Below, in pieces: positions 51,034-61,180 of a stretch of 64,000 bases of DNA (position 1 is its first letter; every line of letters begins with the position of its first letter). The stretch covers positions 62,001 to 126,000 of the forward strand of contig AVDB01000006.1 of NCBI GenBank assembly GCA_000472185.1, read 5' to 3'. Under the pieces are notes generated by a model. That model did no database searches and was not told the origin of the DNA. It saw only the letters and a list, made by a program, of their open reading frames with translations. A program made the position numbers and the translations under genes. Source of the stretch: Rhodobacteraceae bacterium HIMB11 (lineage in GTDB: Bacteria > Pseudomonadota > Alphaproteobacteria > Rhodobacterales > Rhodobacteraceae).

Positions 51034-52845
51034 ATGAAGTTTTCCCAGATTCACCAAGGAATCAAGGCTATCGCCATAGGTGTGGCATTTTTATCCTCTC
51101 CCGCATTAGCAGAGCCTCAGCCCGCAATTTCAATGTATGGGTCGCCCGATCTGGGTGCTGATTTTGTCTCGCTCCCATATGCGAATCCGAATGCGCCCAA
51201 GGGGGGCACGCTGATTCTGGGCGAAGTTGGGGGATTCGATTCGCTGAACCCTCACATCATCAAAGGACGTGCACCCTGGCAGCTTCGATTTTGGGCGTAT
51301 GAGACATTGATGGGACGGTCCTGGGACGAACCCTTTACGCTTTATGGGCTACTGGCTGAAACAATCGAAACGGGGCCAAACCGTGAATGGGTTGAATTTA
51401 GCTTGCGACCCGAGGCGCGGTTTTCCGATGGATCGCCTGTAACTGTTGAGGATGTTTTGTGGTCCTATGAAACGCTTGGGACCGTTGGACATTGGCGCTA
51501 TCGTGGGTTGTGGGGGAAAATTGACACAATCGAACAAACAGGCCCCCGTTCGGTTCGATTTACCTTTAATGAGGAAAATCCGGAGCTTGCACTTTTGGCA
51601 GGTATGCGTCCGATCCTGAAAAAGGCCCAGTGGGAAGATGTGGATTTTACGGTTTCTGGTTTGGACATCGTGCCCATCACCTCGGCTCCTTACGTGATTG
51701 ATACGGTTGATCCGGGGCGCAGTATCTCGCTTAAACGAAACAAGGATTACTGGGGCGCTGATCTGGCCTTTCGTCGTGGGACAAATAATTTTGACGAAAT
51801 CAAACTGGAATATTTTGGCGACGCGACCGTCCTGTTTGAGGCGTTTAAATCGGGTGACATTGACATGATGCGCGAGGGCAATGCCGAAAAATGGGAAACG
51901 CAATATGATTTCCCCGCGATCCAGGATGGAACAATGACCAAATCCGAAATCCCGCATCAACGGCCAACGGGCATGCGTGGTTTGGTTATGAATACCCGAC
52001 GGGATTTATTTGTCGATTGGCGTGTGCGTCAGGCGATGATTGAGGCGTTTAATTTCGAATACATAAATGATGCGCAAACAGGTGGGCGTCAGGGTCGTAT
52101 ACAAAGTTACTTTGGCAATTCAATCCTTGGGATGCGGGATGGTCCCGCCGCCGATGGGGTTACAGAATTGTTAACGCCATTTGTGGATACACTGCCGCCT
52201 GACACCATCGAAGGATATCGTTTTCCCATCAGCGATGGATCAGAGCGCAATCGCAAAAACATGCGCCGCGCGGCAACATTGTTGGATCAGGCGGGATATC
52301 GTGTGGTTGACGGGCAACTGACCGATCCTTCGGGTGATCCCGTGTCGTTCAAAATCCTACTGCGTCAGAGTGCCCAAGAATATTTGTCCATCGTTGAACT
52401 TTATATGGATGCTCTATCCCGTTTGGGTATTTCTGTCGAAGTTGACTTGGTGGATGGCGCGCAATACGCCGAGCGACGCAAGGCATTGGATTTTGATATG
52501 ACACCCTTTGCGCGTTCCCTCTCACTGTCGCCTGGCAATGAACAGCGGCTCTATTGGGGACAGGAATATGCAGATGTGGAAGGCACGCGCAATTTGATGG
52601 GTGTGAAATCACCCGTGATGGACGCGCTGATCGATGCCCTTAACACCGCGAAAACACGTCAGGAGTTTTTAGATGCTGTACGCGCGATGGACCGCGTCCT
52701 AACTGCAGGGCGCTATGTTATTCCGATTTATCACAACGGGCCCAGCCGTATTGCACACAAATCACACCTGAAATTTCCAAGCGACACGCCCATATACGGG
52801 GACCGCATTGGGTTCTTTCCTGCTGTGTGGTGGAGTGAGGAATAA
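51034..52845 (+). CDS. Periplasmic solute-binding protein, peptide/YejA type
   Basis: A 603-residue family 5 binding protein. A signal peptide (IAIGVAFLSSPALA) is cleaved near residue 26; ISMYGSPDLGADFVSLPYANP and GGTLILGEVGGFDSLNP are typical for the YejA/oligopeptide subfamily, as is the C-terminal YGDRIGFFPAVWW. It would deliver a peptide or similar ligand to an ABC permease, but no permease gene is nearby. The start is the ATG at 51034. It lies divergent from the candidate small RNA. Confidence 0.85.
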   Translation: MKFSQIHQGIKAIAIGVAFLSSPALAEPQPAISMYGSPDLGADFVSLPYANPNAPKGGTLILGEVGGFDSLNPHIIKGRAPWQLRFWAYETLMGRSWDEPFTLYGLLAETIETGPNREWVEFSLRPEARFSDGSPVTVEDVLWSYETLGTVGHWRYRGLWGKIDTIEQTGPRSVRFTFNEENPELALLAGMRPILKKAQWEDVDFTVSGLDIVPITSAPYVIDTVDPGRSISLKRNKDYWGADLAFRRGTNNFDEIKLEYFGDATVLFEAFKSGDIDMMREGNAEKWETQYDFPAIQDGTMTKSEIPHQRPTGMRGLVMNTRRDLFVDWRVRQAMIEAFNFEYINDAQTGGRQGRIQSYFGNSILGMRDGPAADGVTELLTPFVDTLPPDTIEGYRFPISDGSERNRKNMRRAATLLDQAGYRVVDGQLTDPSGDPVSFKILLRQSAQEYLSIVELYMDALSRLGISVEVDLVDGAQYAERRKALDFDMTPFARSLSLSPGNEQRLYWGQEYADVEGTRNLMGVKSPVMDALIDALNTAKTRQEFLDAVRAMDRVLTAGRYVIPIYHNGPSRIAHKSHLKFPSDTPIYGDRIGFFPAVWWSEE

Positions 52846-52856
52846 GGGGTCAGAAA

Positions 52857-53018
52857 ATTAAGATAGTATCAGTGTTACTGGTGATTTGCGCCATCGGAGC
52901 CTGTCAAGTCAAGCCCAGCATTACGGTTCAAGGTTCACCAGACAAAAACGTCAAAATCAACACGACGATCACACCAAAAAGCATCCTGCCAAACGCAACG
53001 ATTACGTTAGGGCGGTAA
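52857..53018 (+). CDS. Small lipoprotein, apparently with an ATT start
   Basis: A 53-codon frame reading KIVSVLLVICAIGACQVKP after the start: a basic N-terminus, hydrophobic core and lipobox AIGAC. The tail ends SILPNATITLGR. There is no ATG, GTG or TTG before the signal sequence. ATT at 52857 lies 7 bases after AAGGGG (52844-52849), which is well placed as a ribosome site. ATT is a rare natural start. A base change of ATG is the other explanation. It overlaps the end of the XRE-cupin gene by 17 bases. Confidence 0.5.
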   Translation: MKIVSVLLVICAIGACQVKPSITVQGSPDKNVKINTTITPKSILPNATITLGR

Positions 53019-53625
53019 CCCATAGGATTGTCGCATCTTCATCACTGAGTGAGACGACATTGTGCCCCATACTTGCGTCATAATAGGCGGTATCCCCGCG
53101 GCGCATTTCGATGGGTTCATAAAACTCGGTATAAAGGCGAATGACGCCTGTGAGGACATAAAGAAACTCTTCACCATCATGGCGGACCCAACCGTCAAAT
53201 TCATCGATTGAGCGTGCACGAACACGCGCGCGATAGGGAAGCATTTGTTTCTTGGTCAAACCATCTGCCAAGAGTTCATGTTCATAGGTCGCCGTGGCAT
53301 GCGCGGTGCCTTGGCCGTTTTTCGTAATGACCATGCGCCCGTTGATCTGATCCTTAACGGGCGGTGTGAACAATTGCGGGACAGAAATATCCAAACCAAC
53401 AGCCAGTTTTTTCAACGCGTCATAGGTTGGCGACATCTGTCCATTTTCGATTTTTGACAGGGTGGATCGCGCAAGGCCCGCTTGCTGCGCCGCTTGTTCT
53501 AGGGTCCAATTGCGCGCTTTGCGCAAATCCCGCACACGCGATCCCAGATCAAGTGGTTCTGCAAACTCTTCAGAACCATTTTCACGTGCAATTTTAATCA
53601 GTTGTTTTGGATCAGTCTCACTCAT
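53002..53625 (-). CDS. XRE-family regulator with C-terminal cupin
   Basis: A 207-residue protein. The helix-turn-helix is VRDLRKARNWTLEQAAQQAG with STLSKIENGQMSPTYDAL (residues 28-75). A cupin domain fills residues 120-205 (GWVRHDGEEFLYVLTGVIRLY, RRGDTAYYDASMGHNV). This architecture is common in regulators of amine and amino-acid catabolism. It faces the acyl-CoA synthetase gene, with 65 bases between starts, and may control it. ATG 53625 is preferred over 53661. Confidence 0.88.
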   Translation of the reverse strand: MSETDPKQLIKIARENGSEEFAEPLDLGSRVRDLRKARNWTLEQAAQQAGLARSTLSKIENGQMSPTYDALKKLAVGLDISVPQLFTPPVKDQINGRMVITKNGQGTAHATATYEHELLADGLTKKQMLPYRARVRARSIDEFDGWVRHDGEEFLYVLTGVIRLYTEFYEPIEMRRGDTAYYDASMGHNVVSLSDEDATILWVTALT

Positions 53626-53690
53626 GCCGCACCCTATAGCGCGTGCGGCGCAGGCTTGCAACTCGGGCGCACGTGACTTAGGACAATGGC

Positions 53691-55223
53691 ATGCAATCCT
53701 ATCCTGATATTGGCGACATAAATGCGCCCTGCCCCTGTGTTTTCAATATGGCAGAGTATGTTTTGGCATATGCTGATATCACCCCTGAAAAGGTTGCCCT
53801 ATCCGTCCTGTCCAATTCTGGTGCGCGGCGGATCAGTTATACACAGTTGAAATCGGATGTTTTGGGCGTTGCACAGGGGTTGTTGGACGCGGGCGTTGAA
53901 CCAGATGATCGCGTGTTGATGCGTCTGGGAAACACCGTTGAATTTCCCATTACTTATCTGGCCGCCATTGCAATTGGCTCGGTGCCTGTTCCCACGTCAA
54001 GCGTTCTGACCGAAACAGAAGTTTCTAAAATCATCGCGGACATCAATCCCACTGTCATTGTTCATGATGGGGCATGCGCCCTACCTGATACGGTGCATCG
54101 GGTTTTGAACGTTGAACAAATTGATGCGTTTAAATCCAATTCATCTGCCGCGTTTCATCGCGGTGATCCCAACAGATTGGCCTATATCGTTTATACCTCT
54201 GGCACGTCGGGGCATCCGCGTGCTGTGATGCATGCACATCGTGCGATTTGGGCGCGGCGCATGATGATCCGCGATTGGTATGATCTGAATGCTGAGGATC
54301 GTTTGTTACATGCGGGTGCCTTTAATTGGACCTTTACGCTTGGCACAGGTTTGATGGATCCGTGGAGCGTTGGGGCAACCGCCCTGATCCCTGAACCTAA
54401 ATTTGATTTGAAACTATTGCCGCTTTTGTTGGCGCGCCATGATGCAACGCTGTTTGCGGCAGCACCTGGGGTTATTCGGAAACTAAACGCGGCCCTGCCC
54501 GATCAGTTCCGTATCCCCAAGTTGCGGCATGTCCTGACTGCGGGCGAAAAGCTATCGCCTGATGTTCGCAGCACTTGGCGCATGAAAACGGGTGTTGATA
54601 TATATGAGGCCTTTGGCATGTCCGAATGTTCGACATTTCTCTCCTCTGCCCCCCATTGCCCCAGTGCGGATCAGGCACTTGGCTGGCCACAACGTGGGCG
54701 CAGGATTTCCCTGCGTGCGGTTGATGACCCAACTGAAGAGGCCAAATTGGGTGAGGAAGGCATCATCGCCGTTCATCAGGATGATCCGGGATTGATGCTG
54801 GGATATTTAAATGCGGCGGATGAAACGGCGGATCGGTTTGTCGATGGGTGGTTTTTAACAGGTGATCATGCACGTATCGGTGAAAACGGCGCCTATTACT
54901 ACACAGGTCGCAAGGATGACATGATGAACGCAGGCGGGTTTCGCGTGTCTCCGATCGAATTGGAACATAGTCTGTCACAGGTTCAGGGCGTCACAATACT
55001 GGCCTGTGTCGAAGTTGAGATTAAGGCGGATGCAAAAATCATTGTGGGGTTTTACACGTCGGCAAGTTCCGATATTGAAACGCACCTAAAAGACCATGCG
55101 CAAACGCATCTGGCCGATTATAAACGTCCCAAGGCTTATGTGCGTCTTGACGCCCTGCCCCAAAACGCGAACGGTAAGATAAACCGAAATGCACTTAGAC
55201 ATATGAAGGATGTGATTACATGA
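53691..55223 (+). CDS. Acyl-CoA/benzoate-CoA ligase-like synthetase
   Basis: A 510-residue AMP-forming enzyme. VYTSGTSGHPRAVMHAH is the phosphate loop, EAFGMSECS the adenine motif, GWFLTGDHARI the hinge and NANGKINRNAL has the C-terminal catalytic Lys. The layout is that of benzoate-CoA-ligase-type synthetases that act on aromatic or short acids. It overlaps the DsbA-like gene by four bases. The XRE-cupin regulator divides from it. Substrate unknown. Confidence 0.85.
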   Translation: MQSYPDIGDINAPCPCVFNMAEYVLAYADITPEKVALSVLSNSGARRISYTQLKSDVLGVAQGLLDAGVEPDDRVLMRLGNTVEFPITYLAAIAIGSVPVPTSSVLTETEVSKIIADINPTVIVHDGACALPDTVHRVLNVEQIDAFKSNSSAAFHRGDPNRLAYIVYTSGTSGHPRAVMHAHRAIWARRMMIRDWYDLNAEDRLLHAGAFNWTFTLGTGLMDPWSVGATALIPEPKFDLKLLPLLLARHDATLFAAAPGVIRKLNAALPDQFRIPKLRHVLTAGEKLSPDVRSTWRMKTGVDIYEAFGMSECSTFLSSAPHCPSADQALGWPQRGRRISLRAVDDPTEEAKLGEEGIIAVHQDDPGLMLGYLNAADETADRFVDGWFLTGDHARIGENGAYYYTGRKDDMMNAGGFRVSPIELEHSLSQVQGVTILACVEVEIKADAKIIVGFYTSASSDIETHLKDHAQTHLADYKRPKAYVRLDALPQNANGKINRNALRHMKDVIT

Positions 55224-55864
55224 TAAAACTCGACATCTTTTCAGATCCGATTTGCCCATGGTGTTTTATTGGCAAAACATATTTGGACCGCGCGCTGGAA
55301 AGCCGACCAAATCACCCGTTTACGATTGAATGGCACCCTTTTCAGTTGAACCCCGAGATGCCAGAGGGCGGAATGGATCGCCGCGCTTATTTAGAAGGGA
55401 AATTTGGGGGCAAGGAGAATGCGATCAAGGCCTATATGCCCGTGGCAGAACACGCGGAAAAAGCAGGGCTAAAAATGAACTTAGAGGGGATCAAAACCAC
55501 CCCGAATACGATCAATGCGCACCGTTTAATCCACTGGGCGGGCATTGAGGGTGTGCAAACCCCGATTGTCTCTGCGTTGTTCAAGGCCTACTTCATCGAT
55601 GGTCGTGATATTGGGGCCATCGACGTTTTGGCAGATGTCGCAGATACAGGCGGCATGGATGCGGCCGTCACGCGCAAATTGTTATTGTCGGACGCTGACT
55701 TGGCCGAAGTGTGCCAAAAGGATGAGGCCGCCCGCAACATGGGCATCAATTCGGTGCCCACATTCATCGTCGCAAGCCAACACGCCGTTCCAGGTGCACA
55801 GCCCCCAGAGCTGTGGCAACGCGTGATTGATGACGTTTTGGACCAGTTGGCGCAAGCGGAATAG
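55220..55864 (+). CDS. DsbA family oxidoreductase (FrnE-like)
   Basis: A 214-residue thioredoxin-fold protein, MIKLDIFSDPICPWCFIG, with the CPWC pair at residues 12-15 and the cis-Pro loop NSVPTFIV near 175. It lacks a signal peptide, so it is cytoplasmic, as in FrnE and 2-hydroxychromene-2-carboxylate isomerase relatives. It is translationally coupled to the acyl-CoA synthetase. Confidence 0.88.
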   Translation: MIKLDIFSDPICPWCFIGKTYLDRALESRPNHPFTIEWHPFQLNPEMPEGGMDRRAYLEGKFGGKENAIKAYMPVAEHAEKAGLKMNLEGIKTTPNTINAHRLIHWAGIEGVQTPIVSALFKAYFIDGRDIGAIDVLADVADTGGMDAAVTRKLLLSDADLAEVCQKDEAARNMGINSVPTFIVASQHAVPGAQPPELWQRVIDDVLDQLAQAE

Positions 55865-55943
55865 CACCCACCTAAATGATCATTGCAAAAAACGCATATC
55901 CGAGTTGATTTGGTAAGTCCGCATCTGTCCTCATATGTGTCCA

Positions 55944-56300
55944 ATGACACAGACAGTATTTTTTACGATGTCAAAATCCGTTCAGGGCAGCGCGGATCAT
56001 GCGTTAAACTGGAACGGGGTCAAATGGCATTTTGCATCGGGCGAAAATCGGCAGATGTTTGAAGGCAATCCTGATAAATATGTACCCCAATATGGCGGGC
56101 ATTGTGCCTATGCCATGTCCAAAGGATATATTGCCCCCACCATGCCCGAGGCATGGACGATTTATGAAGATCGGTTGTATTTGAATTTTTCCCTGCGGGC
56201 ACGTGAATTATGGCTACAGGATGTTCCGGGCAATATCGCCTTGGGGGATGCGAATTGGCCAAAGCTTAAGGAAAAAAAGAGGGCCACTGGCCCTCTTTAA
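55944..56300 (+). CDS. YHS domain protein
   Basis: A 118-residue protein with the YHS pattern: WHFASGENRQMFEGNPDKYVPQYGGHCAYAM is the core, here recognised by the WHFAS start and GGHCAYAMSKG Cys/His site. YHS domains bind metals. Start ATG 55944 is chosen; 55935 is an alternative. The stop lies inside the following terminator. Confidence 0.8.
   Translation: MTQTVFFTMSKSVQGSADHALNWNGVKWHFASGENRQMFEGNPDKYVPQYGGHCAYAMSKGYIAPTMPEAWTIYEDRLYLNFSLRARELWLQDVPGNIALGDANWPKLKEKKRATGPL
56276..56298. terminator. Terminator after the YHS gene
   Basis: AAAGAGGGCC (56276-56285) pairs with GGCCCTCTTT (56289-56298) around ACT. The stem reaches into the last codons of the YHS gene. The plus-strand T run is short; on the minus strand a run of A on plus (56272-56278) gives seven T, so it may also stop transcription from the right. 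Confidence 0.65.
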
Positions 56301-56397
56301 AGTTTCGACATTCAAGCTCATCATTATACCGCTCGATCAATTTTTTGCCTGCGGCCTGAATATCGTCAGGAGCGAGCGCACCCGCCCCGTGTCCTGT

Positions 56398-59300
56398 TTA
56401 GCTACACCCAGATGTGGCGCCGCATGTGTTACATTTCATGCAGGTACCGTTGCGCACCAATGTGTAGTTGCCGCAATCGCCGCAGGCTTCGCCTTCGTAG
56501 CCTTGCATTTTGGCCTTGGTGCGTTCGTCCATGGTGGTCACAGGGGCCGCAACAGGTTCTGACACAACTGCGTCTGCTTCTGTTGTGACGTCCAGCGCCA
56601 TTGGCGCCCCCTCGGCCGATGGTTTTAGGGTCATCAATTCCTGAGGTAGGCGTTTACGCAAGTAGCCAGTTGAACTGATAGATTTCAGCATTTCCAAAGA
56701 CTTAGTTGCGCTATCTTCACTTACGTCAGCAACGTTTGTGCCTTCATCGCCTTTGTGGAGGTCATCAAAGCTTGCGCCCTCTGGCTTGACGTGTGCCAAA
56801 TCTGTCCGATCAAGGTAGCTGACCGCCAATTCACGGAAGATGTAGTCAAGGATGGACGTCGCATTTTTTATGCTGTCATTGCCCTGCACCATGCCCGATG
56901 GTTCGAACTTGGTGAAGGTAAAGGCATCTACGAATTCCTCCAGTGGAACACCGTATTGCAAACCAACGGACACGGCGATGGCAAAGTTGTTCATCATCGC
57001 ACGGAAGCCTGCGCCCTCTTTATGCATATCGATGAAGATTTCGCCCAAGGACCCGTCAGAATATTCGCCTGTGCGCAAATACACTTTGTGTCCACCCACG
57101 ATTGCCTTTTGCGTGTATCCTTTACGACGCTCTGGCATTTTTTCGCGTTCGGTTTTGATGATCTCTTTGATCACAACCCTTTCCACGATCTTTTCAGCGA
57201 TGACGGCGGCCTTTTCTTGCGGTGTTCCTGTTTCTAGGATTTCCGCTGCATCCTCATCATCTTCGATCAATGCCGCTGCCAATGGTTGTGATAGCTTTGA
57301 TCCATCACGGTACAGCGCATTCGCCTTGGTGCCCAAAGACCAGCTTAGCTCATACGCCTTTTGACAATCTTCGATTGTTGCATCGTTTGGCATGTTGATG
57401 GTTTTCGAAATCGCACCCGAGATGAACGACTGTGCCGCGGCCATCATTGTGATATGGCTGTTGACTGACAGATACCGTTTGCCTTTTTTGCCGCATGGGT
57501 TTGCACAGTCAAAGATGTGCATATGCTCTTCCTTCAGGTGCGGTGCACCTTCCAGCGTCATTGTCCCGCAAACGTGATCGTTTGCTGCGTCGATTTCGGT
57601 GCGTGTGTAGCCCAAGTGGCGCAGCATATCAAAGGATGGATCGTTCAGTTTTTCTTGAGGAATGCCCAAGACTTTGGTGCAGAACTCTTCACCCAATGTC
57701 CACTGGTTGAACACGAAACGGATGTCGAATGCTGTGCCCAAGGCGCCTTCGATTTTATCCAACTCTGCCTTGCCAAATCCATTTCCGATCAGGCTTGTGT
57801 GGTTGATCACAGGCGCATTGCCGATTGTTCCGTGACCTACAGCATAGGATACGATTTCTTCGATCTGCGCGCTGCCATAGCCCAATTTTGCCAATGCGGA
57901 TGGGACTGAACGGTTGATGATTTTAAAATATCCACCGCCCGCAAGCTTTTTGAATTTCACCAAGGCGAAATCTGGTTCGATCCCTGTTGTGTCACAGTCC
58001 ATGACCAACCCTATTGTACCAGTTGGGGCAATCACAGATACCTGCGCGTTGCGATAGCCGTGCTTTTCACCTAAGGCTAAGGCGTTGTCCCATGCAGCAA
58101 TCGACAGATCGATCAATGATTTATCAGGGCAGTTTGCGTGATCCAGAGGAACGGGCTTGACGGCCAATGCCTCATACCCATCTGTCGCGGCTTGTGCTGC
58201 GCGACGGTGGTTGCGAATAACACGCAACATGTGGTCCGCGTTTTTGGCATAGCCTGGGAATGTTCCCAATTCTGACGCCATTTCCGCAGATGTTGCATAG
58301 GACACGCCTGTCATGATCGCGGTCAACGCACCACACAGCGCGCGGCCCTCATCACTGTCATAGCCATAGCCCATGTTCATCAACAACCCGCCGATGTTTG
58401 CATAGCCCAGGCCAAGTGTGCGGAAATCATATGAACGCTGCGCGATCTCTTTTGACGGGAATTGCGCCATAAGTACCGAAATTTCCAATGTCACGGTCCA
58501 CAGGCGTGTGGCATGAATGTAATCGTCTGACTGGAAATTTCCATCCTTTAGGAAGGTCAACAGGTTCATCGACGCAAGATTACAGGCCGTGTCGTCCAAG
58601 AACATGTATTCAGAACACGGGTTAGATCCGCGGATTTCGCCATCCTCTGGGCATGTGTGCCATGCGTTGACAGTATCATGGAACTGGATGCCAGGATCGG
58701 CGCAGGCCCATGCAGCGTGTCCTACGTCCTGCCACAGATCACGTGCCTTGATGGTCTTTGCAACGCTGCCATCTGTGCGGCGGATCAAATCCCAATCACC
58801 GTCTTCCTCGACCGCTTTCAAAAATGCGTCTGTGACGCGGATCGAGTTGTTGGAGTTTTGGCCAGAAACCGAGGCGTATGCTTCTGAGTCCCAGTCTGTG
58901 TTGTATGTTGGGAATTCGATTGATGTGTATCCCTGACGCGCATAATCCAAAACGCGTTTCACATATGTCTCTGGAATTGCAACCTTTTTCGCCTCGCGAA
59001 TGGCTTTTTTCAGTGTATCATTCTTGGCGGGATCAACCGCATCTTCTGTGCTGCCGTCCCATGCGCGGATCGCCGTAAATATTTCATTCAAACGTTGTTC
59101 GTGCATTTTAGAACCAGCGACGATTGACGCCACTTTTTGTTCTTCTTTCACTTTCCAGTTGATGAATTCTTCGATGTCTGGGTGATCGGCATCACAAATT
59201 ACCATTTTTGCCGCACGGCGTGTTGTTCCGCCTGATTTGATTGCGCCTGCCGAACGGTCGCCAATTTTCAAGAAGCCCATCAGGCCAGAGGATTTACCGC

Positions 59301-60021
59301 CGCCAGACAGCGCCTCACCCTCACCCCGAAGCGAGCTAAAGTTGGTGCCTGTGCCAGAGCCATATTTGAACAAACGCGCTTCACGGACCCAAAGGTCCAT
59401 AATGCCACCTTCATTCACCAAATCGTCAGACACAGATTGGATAAAGCACGCGTGCGGTTGTGGATGTTCGTAGGCGCTGTTTGATTTGACCAGCTTGCCA
59501 GTTTTGTAATCCACGTAGTGGTGGCCTTGGCTGGGTCCATCGATCCCATATGCCCAATGAAGGCCAGTGTTGAACCACTGTGGGCTGTTTGGTGCGGCCA
59601 TTTGATTTGCTAACATGTAGCGCATTTCATCGTAATAGGCGCTCGCGTCTTCCTCGGTGGTGAAATAGCCACCTTTCCAACCCCAATAGGCCCAAGCTCC
59701 CGCAAGTCGGTTGAACACTTGTTTTGCAGATGTTTCACCTGTCTTTTCAGTATCGGCTTTCTCTGCCACAGAGCGCCACAAGAATTCTGGAACATCCTTT
59801 TCGCGCACGGTTTTCAACGCAACGGGCACACCAGCCTTGCGGAAATATTTTTGTGCGATCACGTCACTTGCAACCTGTGACCAAGATTTTGGAACTTCTA
59901 CGTTTTCTAGATGGAAAACCACTGTTCCATCTGGGTTACGTATTTCTGAGGACGTTGTGACAAAATCGATGTCTGCGTATGCGTCCTGCCCTGCCTTTGT
60001 AAACTTACGTTCAATTTTCAT
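56398..60021 (-). CDS. nrdJ: Vitamin B12-dependent ribonucleotide reductase, class II
   Basis: A 1207-residue reductase. [16 protein letters not shown] and [21 protein letters not shown] (recognised by PCSEY and CNLASMNL) are the active-site regions with substrate Cys and the radical Cys; [21 protein letters not shown] is the loop before the C-terminal barrel. The C-terminus is a Cys-rich zinc-like module ([13 protein letters not shown]) seen in long NrdJ proteins. It makes deoxynucleotides with adenosylcobalamin and needs no oxygen. The start is the ATG at 60021. This is the third B12-linked protein in the window. Confidence 0.97.
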   Translation of the reverse strand: MKIERKFTKAGQDAYADIDFVTTSSEIRNPDGTVVFHLENVEVPKSWSQVASDVIAQKYFRKAGVPVALKTVREKDVPEFLWRSVAEKADTEKTGETSAKQVFNRLAGAWAYWGWKGGYFTTEEDASAYYDEMRYMLANQMAAPNSPQWFNTGLHWAYGIDGPSQGHHYVDYKTGKLVKSNSAYEHPQPHACFIQSVSDDLVNEGGIMDLWVREARLFKYGSGTGTNFSSLRGEGEALSGGGKSSGLMGFLKIGDRSAGAIKSGGTTRRAAKMVICDADHPDIEEFINWKVKEEQKVASIVAGSKMHEQRLNEIFTAIRAWDGSTEDAVDPAKNDTLKKAIREAKKVAIPETYVKRVLDYARQGYTSIEFPTYNTDWDSEAYASVSGQNSNNSIRVTDAFLKAVEEDGDWDLIRRTDGSVAKTIKARDLWQDVGHAAWACADPGIQFHDTVNAWHTCPEDGEIRGSNPCSEYMFLDDTACNLASMNLLTFLKDGNFQSDDYIHATRLWTVTLEISVLMAQFPSKEIAQRSYDFRTLGLGYANIGGLLMNMGYGYDSDEGRALCGALTAIMTGVSYATSAEMASELGTFPGYAKNADHMLRVIRNHRRAAQAATDGYEALAVKPVPLDHANCPDKSLIDLSIAAWDNALALGEKHGYRNAQVSVIAPTGTIGLVMDCDTTGIEPDFALVKFKKLAGGGYFKIINRSVPSALAKLGYGSAQIEEIVSYAVGHGTIGNAPVINHTSLIGNGFGKAELDKIEGALGTAFDIRFVFNQWTLGEEFCTKVLGIPQEKLNDPSFDMLRHLGYTRTEIDAANDHVCGTMTLEGAPHLKEEHMHIFDCANPCGKKGKRYLSVNSHITMMAAAQSFISGAISKTINMPNDATIEDCQKAYELSWSLGTKANALYRDGSKLSQPLAAALIEDDEDAAEILETGTPQEKAAVIAEKIVERVVIKEIIKTEREKMPERRKGYTQKAIVGGHKVYLRTGEYSDGSLGEIFIDMHKEGAGFRAMMNNFAIAVSVGLQYGVPLEEFVDAFTFTKFEPSGMVQGNDSIKNATSILDYIFRELAVSYLDRTDLAHVKPEGASFDDLHKGDEGTNVADVSEDSATKSLEMLKSISSTGYLRKRLPQELMTLKPSAEGAPMALDVTTEADAVVSEPVAAPVTTMDERTKAKMQGYEGEACGDCGNYTLVRNGTCMKCNTCGATSGCS

Positions 60022-60551
60022 TGTACCGCCTAAATCCGTAAACTGTGTTTATATTTTTCTCGTGAGGTGGCACAAAAAATCAGCGTCACGCGGATCGCGT
60101 GTTTCCACAGTCGGTGTGGGTCATTCGTGGTGAATGTTACTACATTTAGTGTTTCGCCCCATCGGCCCACACAAAGTGACGTAGAATGCCCGTGATCGTC
60201 AATGACTTTTTTTTAGCCTAAATGCACTTTTATCGGTTGACCATCCTTTTGAATAGTCGGGGTATTCTCGTGTGCCACAGCGCTCTAAATCATTAACTTT
60301 TGTTAACGATTTTCAGAAAACCTTGTTTTTAAGGCACTTAAGTGGATGAACGGATGCAGAACTTGAACGCACCCTCCTTGTCTAAATGATTCACGCATGA
60401 ACGTGACCCTGCAATTTGGGGGTCAAAAATTTTTTCATACTAAATATGGTAGGTAGGCGTCGTGCTAAACAATTCTCAAAATAATCAGTGAACCAAACGC
60501 GACAAATGCCACATCGGTTATTCCGCGATTCCAATGGTGATTTTTTCAAGA
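60022..60551. other. Gene-free upstream region of nrdJ
   Basis: 530 bases without a protein-like frame. It should hold the nrdJ promoter. I looked for the B12-box of a cobalamin riboswitch and did not find it. Palindromic sites are at 60105-60119 and 60139-60150. A LexA-like GAAC-N7-GAAC is at 60348-60362, and a palindrome GTTAAC-like pair near 60294-60307 (TTAACTTTTGTTAAC). Confidence 0.5.
60105..60150. promoter_or_regulatory. Candidate NrdR-type sites upstream of nrdJ
   Basis: ACTACATTTAGT (60139-60150; on minus ACACTAAATGTAGT with flank) matches the core of the NrdR consensus as I know it. A second palindrome CCACA-N5-TGTGG lies at 60105-60119. The centres are about 32 bases apart, the three-turn spacing seen for paired NrdR boxes. 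The second site matches the consensus poorly. Confidence 0.35.
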
Positions 60552-60628
60552 TGGTCGGGACGGCAAGATTCGAACTTGCGACCCCCTGTACCCAAAACAG
60601 GTGCGCTACCAGGCTGCGCTACGCCCCG
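60552..60628 (-). tRNA. tRNA-Pro (anticodon UGG)
   Basis: A 77-base tRNA on the minus strand. The acceptor stem CGGGGCG pairs with CGTCCCG (one G-U), A73 and an encoded CCA follow. The anticodon stem CCTGT/ACAGG holds the loop TTTGGGT, anticodon TGG. The T arm has the standard GTTCGAATC. No terminator is evident. Confidence 0.97.
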
Positions 60629-60691
60629 ACTGAGGCGGTATCTATCGAATGACCGCGCCTTTGAAAAGAGCAATATGATGTTTTTTTGAAA

Positions 60692-61180
60692 TTATTTTTG
60701 GCAGGGCCACACGGGATCCTGTTTTATGGATGGATGGCGGATAAAGTCGCCTGCCCCCAATCCATAGCGTTCGGATAAGCCAGCATTCACTTCAAGAACA
60801 AATTGAATGTTATCCCCGCCGTGGATTGGCGTTTCGTCCAATGGGCGGGCATTCATGTGGATTTTTTGCACCTCGCCATGTTGATCCACAAAAATCATAT
60901 CAAGCGGGATAAGTGTGCTGCGCATCCAAAACGCAACGGTGCGCGGCGTTTCATAGATAAACCACATCCCACCGTTATAGGGCATGTTTTCGCGGTGCAT
61001 CAGACCGATGGCGCGTTCTTCAGCGGAATCGGCAACTTCGACATTTAATTTTATATGCGCATGTGCAGATTTAATTTCGACAATCGAATCTGTGCATCCG
61101 GCTGTTGCAATGCCCGTCATTGACACCAACAGCCAAATGAAACCATATCCTAATCGCGCGAAACACTTTCCCAAGAGCAT
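60692..61180 (-). CDS. DUF192 exported protein
   Basis: A 162-residue protein with an N-terminal signal (YGFIWLLVSMTGIATAGC), possibly a lipobox at TAGC. The DUF192 core has RAIGLMHRENMP, WFIYETPRTVAFWMRSTLIPLDMIFVD (recognised by FWMRSTLIPLDM) and LEVNAG. Function is unknown. It overlaps the end of the cold-shock pseudogene by 31 bases, as usual for this roseobacter gene pair. Confidence 0.85.
   Translation of the reverse strand: MLLGKCFARLGYGFIWLLVSMTGIATAGCTDSIVEIKSAHAHIKLNVEVADSAEERAIGLMHRENMPYNGGMWFIYETPRTVAFWMRSTLIPLDMIFVDQHGEVQKIHMNARPLDETPIHGGDNIQFVLEVNAGLSERYGLGAGDFIRHPSIKQDPVWPCQK

Noticed and set aside
60348-60362. Second LexA-like motif GAAC-N7-GAAC
   Set aside because: It is about 330 bases from the nearest start (nrdJ) and is not set in a recognisable promoter; one or two such matches are expected by chance.
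60022-60551. Cobalamin riboswitch before nrdJ
   Set aside because: The conserved B12-box and its surrounding helices are not present on either strand.
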